64,000 nucleotides of DNA from Loripinus fragilis (Eukaryota; Mollusca; Bivalvia; Lucinida; Lucinidae): the NCBI GenBank assembly GCA_964019695.1, contig OZ026515.1:74329144-74393143 (forward strand). Direction: 5' to 3'. Both the position numbers and the translations under genes were made by a program. Shown here piece by piece: positions 1 through 8,878 of the stretch. The number at the start of each line of letters is the position of its first letter. The stretch's first letter is position 1. The notes under the pieces were generated by a model, which saw only the letters and a program-made list of their open reading frames with translations, was not told the origin of the DNA and searched no databases.

Positions 1-469
1 CTCTTTTATTCGTGTTTATTTAGAATAATTTGTCTGTAATTGAAGTTATTAAAAACATGTTGAGAGTTGACTTAAATTTTACCTTGCCTGTAGTCGGACA
101 AAGGCAAAAGAATTGAGTCTATTATTCATAAATTCTATCATCTTTATCCATTTATGCAAAACATCATTTTGTTACATATGTTACCTTAATTATATATTGA
201 CAGAAATTAGATATTCATGGTAGTTAAACCTGTTTGTTTAGTCGCTATTTAATTTCATTGTGAAAGAGATGAAAGAAGACAGTGCCCCTCCCAGTGCAAT
301 GTAAATGGGCAAAAATAAAATATGTACGCCAGAAGAAGTGAGACGCTTATAAGCATCTTGAAATATCTATTATACTACACTTCATTGCCAGTTGCAATTT
401 AAAAATTGCTTCAAATATGTGAAAATGAAATTTCATAATTAGAATCGAAATATTTATTACACATTTATG
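1..469. other. No recognisable gene or element
   Basis: AT-rich sequence with no long open frame and no repeat that I could match elsewhere in the window. Confidence 0.6.
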
Positions 470-1177
470 GGTTGTGGAACATGGTTTATTCTGATATGCA
501 ATATTTTAAATTATTATCTGCAATTTCATAAAAAATGTAACATAAGTAACTCTGGAGAGCAGAAGTACACATCACAGATGTTTACAATTGATACTTATGT
601 CTAGCTGAAACGTGTAAAGCTCAAATAATTTCATCAATACTATTGGAAAATATCCTATTGGTCTTGTCTTTTTCGTTGGTATTTTTAATGTTAATAGGGT
701 AACATTGATTACAGACCTTTTACAGACGACTGACCAAAGAAAACTTAGAAAACAAGGGTTTCTAAGGCCCCAGGACATGTCTCTGACTGAAAATAGAAAC
801 CAAGCTTTACTTCCTGGGGTTGGGGAACATGATTCATTCTTATATATATTCTCTAAAGTCATTATCTGCAATTTTGTATAAAATGTAACGTACGTTACAC
901 AGATGAGCATAATTCATCTCACAGATGTCTGCAATTGATGTTTATGACACGATCAACCATTTAAAGTTCAAGTAATTTCATTGATACTTTTGTAAAATAT
1001 CCTTTTTGTCTTGTATTTTGAGCACTACTTTTTTCAAAGTTAGTAGGGTAACGTTGATTACAGGCCATTTACAGAAAGCTGACCACAGAAAAGTTAGTAA
1101 AACATGGGTTTCCAAGGCCCCAAGACATGTCCCTAACTGAAAATAGTAACCAAGTTTTTCTTCCTGGGGGGTGCGGA
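470..1177. repeat. Two-copy tandem repeat, period about 350 bp
   Basis: The stretch at about 470-822 is repeated, diverged, at about 823-1177. Shared landmarks are the block containing 'ggggaacatg' and 'ttcattctta', the block 'gattacag...tttacag' and the block 'aaggcccca.gacatgtc'. The short minus-strand open frames here follow the repeat and are not credible genes. Confidence 0.7.
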
Positions 1178-2322
1178 CAAACTCGCAAAATAGCCCATAT
1201 ATATCAGTTTGGCCCCTAGACCGATAACATAAATCTAAAAAATGACTGCTTTTTGTAGTACTACTTTGTGGCACATATCTCTATTGATTGGCTCTTGGTT
1301 TTTAAAACTGACTAGAAAATTACAGAGACTAGAACAGACTCTAAAAATTGGAATAGGCTTATAAAGGGTCACTGATGAGGTTTGAATAGCCGAGTCTGCG
1401 AAACGTTAATTATTGTATCATTGAAGAGATCTTCCCATGTGTTGCATGTGGAGATTCTTTTCAATGCGTTTTCAACTACTACACTTTTTAATATCGCTTT
1501 AGCTCTAAATTATTCACCAATCAGAAGCAATTTTTAAATTGTAATATTCATCACACCGACTGGAAAAAGATGCTTTCATTGGTTGATACTCAGAATGTCC
1601 TTACAATCTTATTAAACATGAAACTAAACTTGAAAACATACATGTAAATGGCAGAGAACCAGTCTGTGCACTTGGTCTAAAAATGCAAATGTATTAACGA
1701 CCTTGTCTCGAATATAGGTCAACCCCCGATGTACAGTATTTGTAAATTGCTGTCACTATCATTGTTTACATGCCTTGCACACAGTAAAGAAGTGCATTAT
1801 AAAATAACCCACTAAATTCGAAAGGACTTTACAGTAATATTACGTTATTTAAATAAAATATTTGTAACTTTTCCAATTCCCATATCTGGACATGATTATA
1901 GTCTGTTTCATATATTTCGACAATAGTCTTTTTTGGCCGTTATACGGTTATATTCCCAATGCCAAAACGTTTCTTTTCTCCTATGTTCGGATGAAAAATC
2001 CCCTTTTCAAGTCGGAAAATATCAAAGAAAAAATCAACGTTTTTTTCGAGTAAATTGTGTTAAAATTGTTTGTTTATCGGACATTTTCAACCGACCGACT
2101 ATCGGCATATCAGTCGTGCTACTACCATGTAAATCCTCTCGTTGCACTATAAGGGCCCAAGGGTGTTGCGCCCTCGTCTAAACCAGCGAATTTGGTTGCG
2201 TTTATCGTCAGTATTTGAGAGCCGCCGAATATCTTTTTTAAAGATATTTCTTGTCTCTGCTGGTTTGACAATGACAGACAGGCAGAAAGTCGCTTCAACT
2301 CGGGCGATTTTCGTCTCCGAAG
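1178..2322. other. No recognisable gene; left flank of the DIRS element
   Basis: No feature supported. The last bases (…GAAG before CCATT) are the left target flank of the retrotransposon that begins at 2323. Confidence 0.6.
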
Positions 2323-2486
2323 CCATTATTTTACGCAAGCCTCTGGCTTCGCATGTATTACATAGCAATCTGACCCGCTAGTCGAAGTCGGCGCTCTTTC
2401 AAGCAAAACAATGTCAAGGTTAAAAATTATGTAATAACAGCACGAGCTGTGTATAAATAGCGGATAAACAACGTGTCAATTTCATA
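2323..2486 (+). repeat. DIRS left terminal region with inverted terminal repeat
   Basis: Positions 2351-2486 are the inverse complement of 7011-7146 with a single C/T difference. The outer 28 bases (2323-2350) are not shared with the right end but recur, inverted, in the internal complementary region. Confidence 0.92.
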
Positions 2487-2638
2487 TTCTTTCTTGCGGT
2501 CGAAGAGTTGATATCGGTGAGTTATTTTTCATCTGTAAGCGTTGTGCTTATTTTTCTGATAATTCGTTTGAATTATTCATTTGATTTTCTGAGTTTATTC
2601 AGCCGCCTTTGGACGTTGTCCAGGTTTTATTATTAACA

Positions 2639-3958
2639 ATGGCTGAGAGAAGGGACGATGTTCTCTCGCTTTGCGGGTCGGACCAGGAAGGTTCGGCCTT
2701 GTCGGATTTTTCCGGCTTTGAGCCTGCAGATATAGGCCTATGTACACATGAGGCGAGCGACGTTGTCGTTTCGCATACGTCATCAAAAACAAAGAAGGGT
2801 GACGCTGTCACTCCTGGAAAGGTAAAGCCCCATGCCTCTAAAAAGGGCAAAAATAAAGTATCCAAACAGAAGCCCTCAGTATCCTCTGTTAAAAAACCTG
2901 CTCAGTCGGTAAATGTTGAACCAAGTGCCTTAGATTTTGATAAATTAACGTCCTTAGAAATCTCCCAGTTGAGAGAACTGTTAGGTGTCAGTATTCAGGA
3001 CGAAGGGCCCAGTATTTTTGATCTATATGGTGATAAACCAGACAACTTGATTATTGAGAGGGACTATGAAGGGCCCGCTGAGGATATTGAAATTATCCCA
3101 GAATTTCAGGCCAGGCCATTACAAAAGCAGTTGAAGGATGCTTTATTTTTTGAAGAAAATGAATGTACTGATACAAACATTAATATTATTGATGATAATG
3201 CAGGTGATTGGGATCTACCCAAATTAAAAATCCCCAAAAAGGGGGACTCAGTTTCTCCGTCTTTGGCCTCCTTGATTAATACGGCATGCACTTCACAATG
3301 TGAAGTGGATGATATTATTGGGAAGCATAAAATTCCTGCCAATTGCAGCAGTATGGTGGCACCATCAGTTAATCCAGAAATTTGGTCTGAAATTGCCAGG
3401 AAAGCTCAGTCTTATGACAAGGCTTTTCAGGATATTCAGACTTTGATAGCTACGGGCATGGTTCCGATGATCAAATTGGTCAGCTTATTAAAAAGAAATT
3501 TATCTGAGGAGGCCAAATCACATATTTCCGATGCGATAACACTTCTGGGCCAAGCTCAATTTAACATATCCATTAGAAGAAGATACATGATAAGACCATA
3601 CCTAAAAAAGAAGTATTCGCCCTTATGTAATATTACTACACCCATAACTAATCAGCTGTTTGGGGATGACCTCTCAAAAGAAATGAAAAAATGCGAGACG
3701 AGTGTTTCTGTGGCCAGAGATAATTATAACTATGGTCAGTTCTCTGGATTTAGAGGTCAAAATAGGGGCCGTGGTAGAGGCCGGTTCCCATATAGAGGTT
3801 ATGGCAACACAAATCCTGGTTATACCCAGCAAGGATATGGCGGAGGCCGCGGGTATAGACATCATCCTTATGCTAGACCAAATCAGTTCAGACAGCCTCA
3901 AATGCTGGCGCCAAAAAAGGGACCAAGGACTGCGACTGTGGCCCATCCAAGCGATTGA
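2639..3958 (+). CDS. DIRS ORF1, gag-like nucleic-acid-binding protein
   Basis: A 439-residue protein starting at ATG 2639, which sits in good context (AACAATGG). The frame is open 30 bases further upstream but without an ATG. Role by family: the structural, RNA-binding protein of a DIRS particle. The N-terminal part is acidic and Ser-rich, followed by a Lys-rich stretch (about residues 55-80). The middle has no motif I recognise. The last about 70 residues are rich in Gly, Arg and Tyr, with RGQNRGRGRGR-type RGG repeats typical of single-stranded nucleic-acid binding. The TGA stop (3956-3958) overlaps the open frame of ORF2, which is in the -1 frame. A slippery-looking A AAA AAG lies 37 bases before the stop. 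Assignment rests mainly on position and the RGG tail, because gag proteins of this group are poorly conserved. Confidence 0.85.
   Translation: MAERRDDVLSLCGSDQEGSALSDFSGFEPADIGLCTHEASDVVVSHTSSKTKKGDAVTPGKVKPHASKKGKNKVSKQKPSVSSVKKPAQSVNVEPSALDFDKLTSLEISQLRELLGVSIQDEGPSIFDLYGDKPDNLIIERDYEGPAEDIEIIPEFQARPLQKQLKDALFFEENECTDTNINIIDDNAGDWDLPKLKIPKKGDSVSPSLASLINTACTSQCEVDDIIGKHKIPANCSSMVAPSVNPEIWSEIARKAQSYDKAFQDIQTLIATGMVPMIKLVSLLKRNLSEEAKSHISDAITLLGQAQFNISIRRRYMIRPYLKKKYSPLCNITTPITNQLFGDDLSKEMKKCETSVSVARDNYNYGQFSGFRGQNRGRGRGRFPYRGYGNTNPGYTQQGYGGGRGYRHHPYARPNQFRQPQMLAPKKGPRTATVAHPSD
3913..3919 (+). promoter_or_regulatory. Candidate -1 ribosomal frameshift heptamer A AAA AAG
   Basis: In the ORF1 frame the codons are CCA AAA AAG GGA, so positions 3913-3919 match the X XXY YYZ slippery pattern. 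A -1 slip here enters the ORF2 frame, which is open from 3877. No downstream pseudoknot was established. Confidence 0.4.
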
Positions 3959-5997
3959 TTGAGGCTAACAAGGTAAGCGGAAGGCTGAGGGTTTTTGAAC
4001 ATAATTGGGCAAAATATACTAATGACCCATATATTTTATCGGCCATAAAAGGATATGAACTTGAATTTGATTCAGAGCCGATACAATATCAGGTTCCGTC
4101 TGAAATTCAGTTCAATAAAGAAGAACAAATTATTGTTTCTGAAGAGGTAAAAAGCCTGTTGTGTAAAGGAGCCATCATTCCAACTGATAATGAACCAGGC
4201 CAGTTCATTTCTAATTTATTTATTGTTCCAAAACCCAATGGAAAATTTAGACCTGTCATCAATTTAAAAAAGCTGAACTTGTTTGTTCGCCAAGAGCATT
4301 TTAAACAGGAAACATTTAATGTTGTCCTAGATTTAGTTCAAGAGAATGATTTTTTCACATCATTAGATCTTCGCGATGCATATTTCTCAATTTTTGTCAA
4401 AAAAGAATTTCAGCGTTTTCTAAAATTCTCTTGGCAAGGTCAGTTATATACTTTTGTCTGTGTCCCGTTTGGATATTCTCTGGCCCCTCGGTTGTTTACC
4501 AAAATTTTAAAACCAATTTATGCTTGGTTTAGATGCCAGGGTTTCCGTTGTTCCTATTATATTGATGATTCCATAAATATGGACAAAGACAAAAGCGTTT
4601 GTCGGAAAAATGCTTTAGTTATGACAGAGACATTGGAATCTCTTGGGTTTTTTCTAAACACAGAAAAATCTGTTCTAGAACCCAAACAGAGGATTGTATA
4701 TTTTGGCTACATTTTAGACTCTGTCCTTTTCAAGGTCTTTTTACCTGACAAGAAGATACAAAAAATTAAAAAACTGGCTAGTTGTCTGTTGACAGCAGAC
4801 ACAATTGTGATCCGTTCACTAGCTTCTTTTATTGGGCTGATTATAAATGCCTTTCATGCCATTTTAGAGGCTCCTTTACACTACAGGCAATTAGAGAGAG
4901 AAAAAATTTCCGGCCTAGGTTTATCAATGGATTTTGAGCAAAAGATTCAGATTTCTGAGGGCAGTAGAATTCAACTGGTATGGTGGCTTGAAAATGTAGA
5001 AGCTAAAAATGGAAAGGTTATTAGGCCGAAAAAGCCCACTGTCTTTTTACAGTCTGATGCATCCCTTATGGGTTGGGGTGCTTATAATGTTTCAGAAAAT
5101 GTAACCTCAGGAGGCAGATGGATTTTAAGTGAAGCTGGGTTTTGTATCAATTATTTGGAACTTTTAGCTATGTTCCATGCTCTGAGAGCCTTTTGTGTTG
5201 ATATGAGGGATGTTCATGTTTCCATTCAGTCAGATTCTACTTCTGCTATTGCGTATCTGAATCACATGGGAGGAATAGGATCTGTCGAAATGGATCAGCT
5301 TGCCTATGAAATTTGGCAGTGGTGTATTCATAGAAATATTTTTGTGACAGCTTCTTTTATAGCAGGAATTTCTAACGTCTATAGTGACTATGCCTCAAGA
5401 AATTTTTCTGATTCAACTGAGTGGGAAATTAAAGATGAGATTTTTCAAAGACTGTGTGACCAATCTTTCTATCCAGATATTGATCTATTTGCATCAAGAA
5501 GTAATAACAAGGTAGAAAGATTTGTTTCATGGTTTCCTCAGCCGGGGGCTTGGCGGTATGATGCCTTTTCTTTTTCATGGAATAGGCTTATGCCATACAT
5601 TTTTCCCCCTTTTACTCTGATTAGTAGAATTTTGAATAAAATTATTGAGGACAAAGTTCAGAAAGCTTTATTGGTGGTTCCACACTGGACTTCTCAGTCC
5701 TGGTTTCCACAGTTGTTATCTCTTATTATTTCTCCTCCTATTAGGATTCCAAGACACAAAGATTTATTAATCTTACCCCACAGCGGGCAGACTCATCCCT
5801 TGGCAAAGACTATGTGTTTAGTTGGAGTAACAGTATCCGGAGATGTCTCCAGAATCGAGGATTTTCTGTTCAAGCTGCCAACATCATCAGACAATCCTGG
5901 AGAGAGGGAACAGAAAAGCAATATTCATCAGCATGGAAGAGGTGGTGTATTTGGAACATTAAGAGGAAAAGTAATCCGGTCAATTCAAATGAAGTGA
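3955..5997 (+). CDS. DIRS ORF2, reverse transcriptase / RNase H polyprotein
   Basis: Makes and trims the element's cDNA. The open frame starts after a TAG at 3874 and overlaps ORF1 by about 80 bases with no ATG, so translation by -1 frameshift or by termination-reinitiation at the overlapping stop is likely. Residue numbers count from the TTG at 3955. Reverse transcriptase spans about residues 65-270: the LDLRDAY block carries the first catalytic Asp (D138), and YIDD at 202-205 carries the other two. RNase H spans about 360-480: QSDAS (D368), YLELLA (E402), QSDSTS (D427) and the late Asp in VYSDYA (D478). A C-terminal region of about 170 residues (IDLFASRSNN, then VSWFPQPGAW) sits where DIRS pol proteins carry a conserved, sometimes methyltransferase-annotated, domain. 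I see no clear methyltransferase motif. No internal stop or frameshift is present. Confidence 0.92.
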   Translation: MIEANKVSGRLRVFEHNWAKYTNDPYILSAIKGYELEFDSEPIQYQVPSEIQFNKEEQIIVSEEVKSLLCKGAIIPTDNEPGQFISNLFIVPKPNGKFRPVINLKKLNLFVRQEHFKQETFNVVLDLVQENDFFTSLDLRDAYFSIFVKKEFQRFLKFSWQGQLYTFVCVPFGYSLAPRLFTKILKPIYAWFRCQGFRCSYYIDDSINMDKDKSVCRKNALVMTETLESLGFFLNTEKSVLEPKQRIVYFGYILDSVLFKVFLPDKKIQKIKKLASCLLTADTIVIRSLASFIGLIINAFHAILEAPLHYRQLEREKISGLGLSMDFEQKIQISEGSRIQLVWWLENVEAKNGKVIRPKKPTVFLQSDASLMGWGAYNVSENVTSGGRWILSEAGFCINYLELLAMFHALRAFCVDMRDVHVSIQSDSTSAIAYLNHMGGIGSVEMDQLAYEIWQWCIHRNIFVTASFIAGISNVYSDYASRNFSDSTEWEIKDEIFQRLCDQSFYPDIDLFASRSNNKVERFVSWFPQPGAWRYDAFSFSWNRLMPYIFPPFTLISRILNKIIEDKVQKALLVVPHWTSQSWFPQLLSLIISPPIRIPRHKDLLILPHSGQTHPLAKTMCLVGVTVSGDVSRIEDFLFKLPTSSDNPGEREQKSNIHQHGRGGVFGTLRGKVIRSIQMK

Positions 5998-6788
5998 GTG
6001 TCTTAAATTTTCTTCAATACTTGAGAACACTAGGTAAGTCCTATAGTGTTATTAATACTAACAAGTCTATGTTGATGCAAACACTTAAGTTAATGGGAAA
6101 TCATTGGTGTGACTCTCCTAGGTTTATTCCTAGGTTTATGAAGGGTTTATTTAATTCCATCCCTCCAGTTCCTAGATATGTACAGTCCTGGGATGTGTCT
6201 TATGTAGTTGAATATTTAAAAACCCTTTTTCCTCTTGAAAGTCTTGATTTAAAAACACTGACTTTAAAATTAGTGGCCTTGGTGTCCTTGTCATTAGCCC
6301 CTCGAGCTCAGACTCTTGTTGCCTTAAACTTGGAGGACATGAATATATATGACAATCAGGTTATTTTTGGTGTAAAGACTTTGCTTAAGACATCTAAACC
6401 GGGGAAAATAGTGAATATTTGTATTCCTCATTTTGAGAAAGAAGAACTGTGTCCTATGCATACCTTACTGTATTATATAGAAAAAACTAAGAACTTGCGA
6501 AAATGTCATCAATTGTTAGTTTCTTATGTTACTCATAAATCAGTGTCTACTAAAACTGTAGCAAGATGGCTAAAGGAGGTTTTAAGTAGTTCTGGTATTG
6601 ATACAGGTATTTTTAAGGCTCATTCTTTTAGAGGCGCGGCAGCTTCTGCTGCCTTTTCACGTGGTTGTTCGCTGACAGAAATTCTTAAAACAGGGGATTG
6701 GTCTTCTGTTAGAAACTTTAAGAAATTTTATTTGCGTCCTGAGCCGGTTAAGGATTCAAATTTTGCAAATTCTGTTTTATCTCAGTAA
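5814..6788 (+). CDS. DIRS ORF3, tyrosine recombinase
   Basis: Catalyses integration of the circular DNA copy. It overlaps the end of ORF2 by 184 bases in the -1 frame. The open frame begins with GTG, and its first ATG (6069) would remove much of the N-terminal DNA-binding domain, so the natural start is probably by frameshift from ORF2. Numbering from 5814, the N-terminal SAM-like core-binding part is about residues 15-120 and the catalytic part about 130-310. Visible catalytic residues are Arg164 (SLAPRAQT), His270 and Arg273 (HSFRG), Trp296 (GDWSS) and the nucleophile Tyr306 (FYLRP). The HSFRGA…GDWSS…FY order is that of DIRS recombinases. The frame is intact to the TAA at 6786-6788, shortly before the internal complementary region. 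Confidence 0.92.
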   Translation: MFSWSNSIRRCLQNRGFSVQAANIIRQSWREGTEKQYSSAWKRWCIWNIKRKSNPVNSNEVSVLNFLQYLRTLGKSYSVINTNKSMLMQTLKLMGNHWCDSPRFIPRFMKGLFNSIPPVPRYVQSWDVSYVVEYLKTLFPLESLDLKTLTLKLVALVSLSLAPRAQTLVALNLEDMNIYDNQVIFGVKTLLKTSKPGKIVNICIPHFEKEELCPMHTLLYYIEKTKNLRKCHQLLVSYVTHKSVSTKTVARWLKEVLSSSGIDTGIFKAHSFRGAAASAAFSRGCSLTEILKTGDWSSVRNFKKFYLRPEPVKDSNFANSVLSQ

Positions 6789-6834
6789 ATGAGAGGGTAT
6801 TTTCTGTTTTGTGCCCATTTTGTTGGCTTTAAAG

Positions 6835-6946
6835 TTGCTATGTAATACATGCGAAGCCAGAGGCTTGCGTAAAATAATGGACCCCTCATCCGAGTGTTAT
6901 GATGGATGAGGGGCATTATATAAGCAAGCCGGAGGCAAGCATGTAT
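6835..6946 (+). repeat. DIRS internal complementary region
   Basis: Positions 6835-6880 are the exact complement of 2323-2368. Positions 6878-6946 are the complement of the right end (about 7140-7207). The two parts share AATGG at their junction. It contains a hairpin, CCCCTCATCC…GGATGAGGGG, with a 12-base loop. In the DIRS replication model this region bridges the two ends to allow circularisation. Confidence 0.93.
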
Positions 6947-7010
6947 GATCCCTCCACTTATTATTTACCCTCCCAATAAAGGTATTCAACAAAATGGTTG
7001 GCTTTAAATG

Positions 7011-7208
7011 TATGAAATTGACACGTTGTTTATCCGCTATTTATACACAGCTCGTGCTGTTATTACATAATTTTTAACCTTGACATTGTTTTGCTTGAAA
7101 GAGCGCCGACTTCGACTAGCGAGTCAGATTGCTATGTAATACATGCTTGCCTCCGGCTTGCTTATATAATGCCCCTCATCCATCATAACACTCGGATGAG
7201 GGGTCCAT
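7011..7208 (+). repeat. DIRS right terminal region with inverted terminal repeat
   Basis: Positions 7011-7146 are the inverse of 2351-2486. The outer part (7147-7208) is specific to the right end and carries the CCCCTCATCC / GGATGAGGGG hairpin that recurs in the internal complementary region. Confidence 0.92.
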
Positions 7209-7502
7209 TTTACAACACAAATCATTGCTAAAGGAACGCTCATTGGTTGAAATGATAAATTTAAAGCGGTAAGCTGATTCAGATCGCGCACATGGTTAAA
7301 TAAGTGACATGAACAAATAATACCGGGATATAGGAAACGTCAAAATCCGGACTTTACCGGAAAGGGCCGGGTCAGGAATTTTTTTTTTTTTTTTTGGAAA
7401 TCAAAAAAAATATTTGGTCGCACGGAAAACCTTCCGTCGGTCGGTAAACAGCAAACCAACATAATTTTAATTTTGGCCTTATACATAGGTCCTGATAAGC
7501 AA
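7209..7502. other. No gene; right flank of the DIRS element with a T-run
   Basis: Contains a T-run at about 7380-7395 and a short CCGG-rich stretch. No feature is supported. Confidence 0.6.
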
Positions 7503-7885
7503 AAGATCATCATTTGAACAAACTTGGAAGGCCCCACATCCCCAACGCTACATACCAAGTCTCAAGGTCACTGGCCTTCTGGTTCTGGAGAAGATTTTAA
7601 AAGGTTTTTACCATATATGGGCAAGGTGGTCATCTTGGTCATTTGACCTAAATATTTTGTATACATTTTGTCTAATTTATCATTAGGAGTCTTCACATGA
7701 AATTTGAGTTCAATTGGGTTTGTGAGAAAACTATGTTTTAATATATTGATGAGACTCCAATATGAGCGACCTAAGCTGGAATGTCAAAGGTCAACCTTGA
7801 CCTTTGGCATTTATTCTTAACCACTGTCTCATTAGTGTAAACATATCAAGAGAATAATGCCTAAGGCAAGACTAAGACAGTTTTC
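7503..7885 (+). repeat. Family B tandem-unit fragment
   Basis: About one unit of the repeat seen in full at 16.7-18.7 kb and 52.6-54.3 kb. Shared phrases are 'accaagtctcaaggtcactg', 'ccatatatgggc' and 'gtcaaccttgacctttg'. Confidence 0.8.
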
Positions 7886-7887
7886 AA

Positions 7888-8878
7888 AACAAGAGGGCCC
7901 TTGGGCCCTGGGTCGCTCACCTGAGAATGACTGATCAGTGGAGTGGAACCATTTGTGAAATTTTGGTAGAGTGCATCATGAGGAACAATTCTGTGAATTT
8001 TTTTTTTTTTTTAATTTGGGTCAGTGGTTCAGTTCTTTTGTTTAAAAGATTTCTTATCTGGAGCTTTGGCAGTCCACCTGTTTGGTGGAGCAGAACAATT
8101 AATGCAATTTTGAAAGATGGCATCATGGGGAATATTCATGTGAAGCTATTTGGAATTTGGATCAGTGGTTCAAAAGGAGATGTCGATTAGACATTTCTTA
8201 TCTAGAGCTCTGACTGCCCCGCTGTTCAGCAGACTTAAACCATTTGTGCAATTTTGGTAGAAGGTATCATGAGGAACAATTTTGTGAAATTATTTTGAAT
8301 TTGGACCAGTGATTCAGGAGGATTGCCGTTCAAAGGTATTTCTTATCTGGATATCTGGCAGCCCATTTGTTCAGCATAGTGTAACCATTTGTGCAATTTT
8401 GTTAGAGGGTATTATTAGGAACAATTCTGTGAAATTATTTTGAATTTGGGTCAGTGGTTCAGGAGCAGATGTTGTTTTAAAGATTTCTTATCTGGAGCTC
8501 TAGCAACCCCCCTGTTCGGTGGCGCGTTACCATTTATGCAATTTTGAAAGAGGGCATCATGGGGAACATTCATGTGAAGTTATGGGAAATTTGGACCAGT
8601 GGTTCAGGAGGAGATGTCGTTTAAAGACATTTCCTATCTGGAGCTCTGGCGGCCCTTTTGTTATGCGGAGCAGAACCATTTGTGCAATTTCGGTAGAGGG
8701 TACCAAGAGGAACAATTCAGTGAAATTATTTTGAATTTAGACCATTGGTTCAGGAGGAGATGAGTTTTAAAGATATTTCATATCTGGAGCTCTGGCGGCC
8801 CTTATGTGCAGCAGAGCGGAACCATTTGTGTAATTTTAGTAGAAGGCATCATGAGGAACAATTCTATGAAATAACACA
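7888..8878 (+). repeat. Family A tandem-unit array, copy 1 (3'-truncated)
   Basis: Starts with the family's left end (AAGAGGGCCC…GGGCCCTGGGTCGCTCACCTGA) and continues as about six units of about 150 bp. Each unit contains 'gagctctggc', 'ccatttgtgcaatttt', 'catgaggaacaattctgtga' and 'ggaccagtggttcaggag'. The array stops at about 8878 without the family's 3' hairpin. Confidence 0.85.

Larger units (their letters stand above)
2323..7208 (+). mobile_element. Full-length DIRS-type tyrosine-recombinase retrotransposon
   Basis: Seen in the sequence: three overlapping ORFs (gag-like, RT/RNase H, tyrosine recombinase) lie between inverted terminal repeats. Positions 2351-2486 and 7011-7146 are inverse copies, 136 bp with one mismatch. 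A 112-bp internal complementary region (6835-6946) equals the complement of the left end joined to the complement of the right end, with no mismatch. This ITR plus internal complementary region layout is diagnostic of DIRS elements. They replicate through a circular DNA and integrate by a tyrosine recombinase without staggered target duplication. No frame is disrupted, so the copy looks young and possibly competent. The ends fall in a shared CCATT (2323-2327 and 7205-7209), so the outer boundary is uncertain by up to 5 bp. Confidence 0.93.

Noticed and set aside
5440..5800. Functional adenine methyltransferase domain at the end of DIRS ORF2
   Set aside because: The region is at the expected place, but I could not see a catalytic DPPY-type motif, so no function was assigned.
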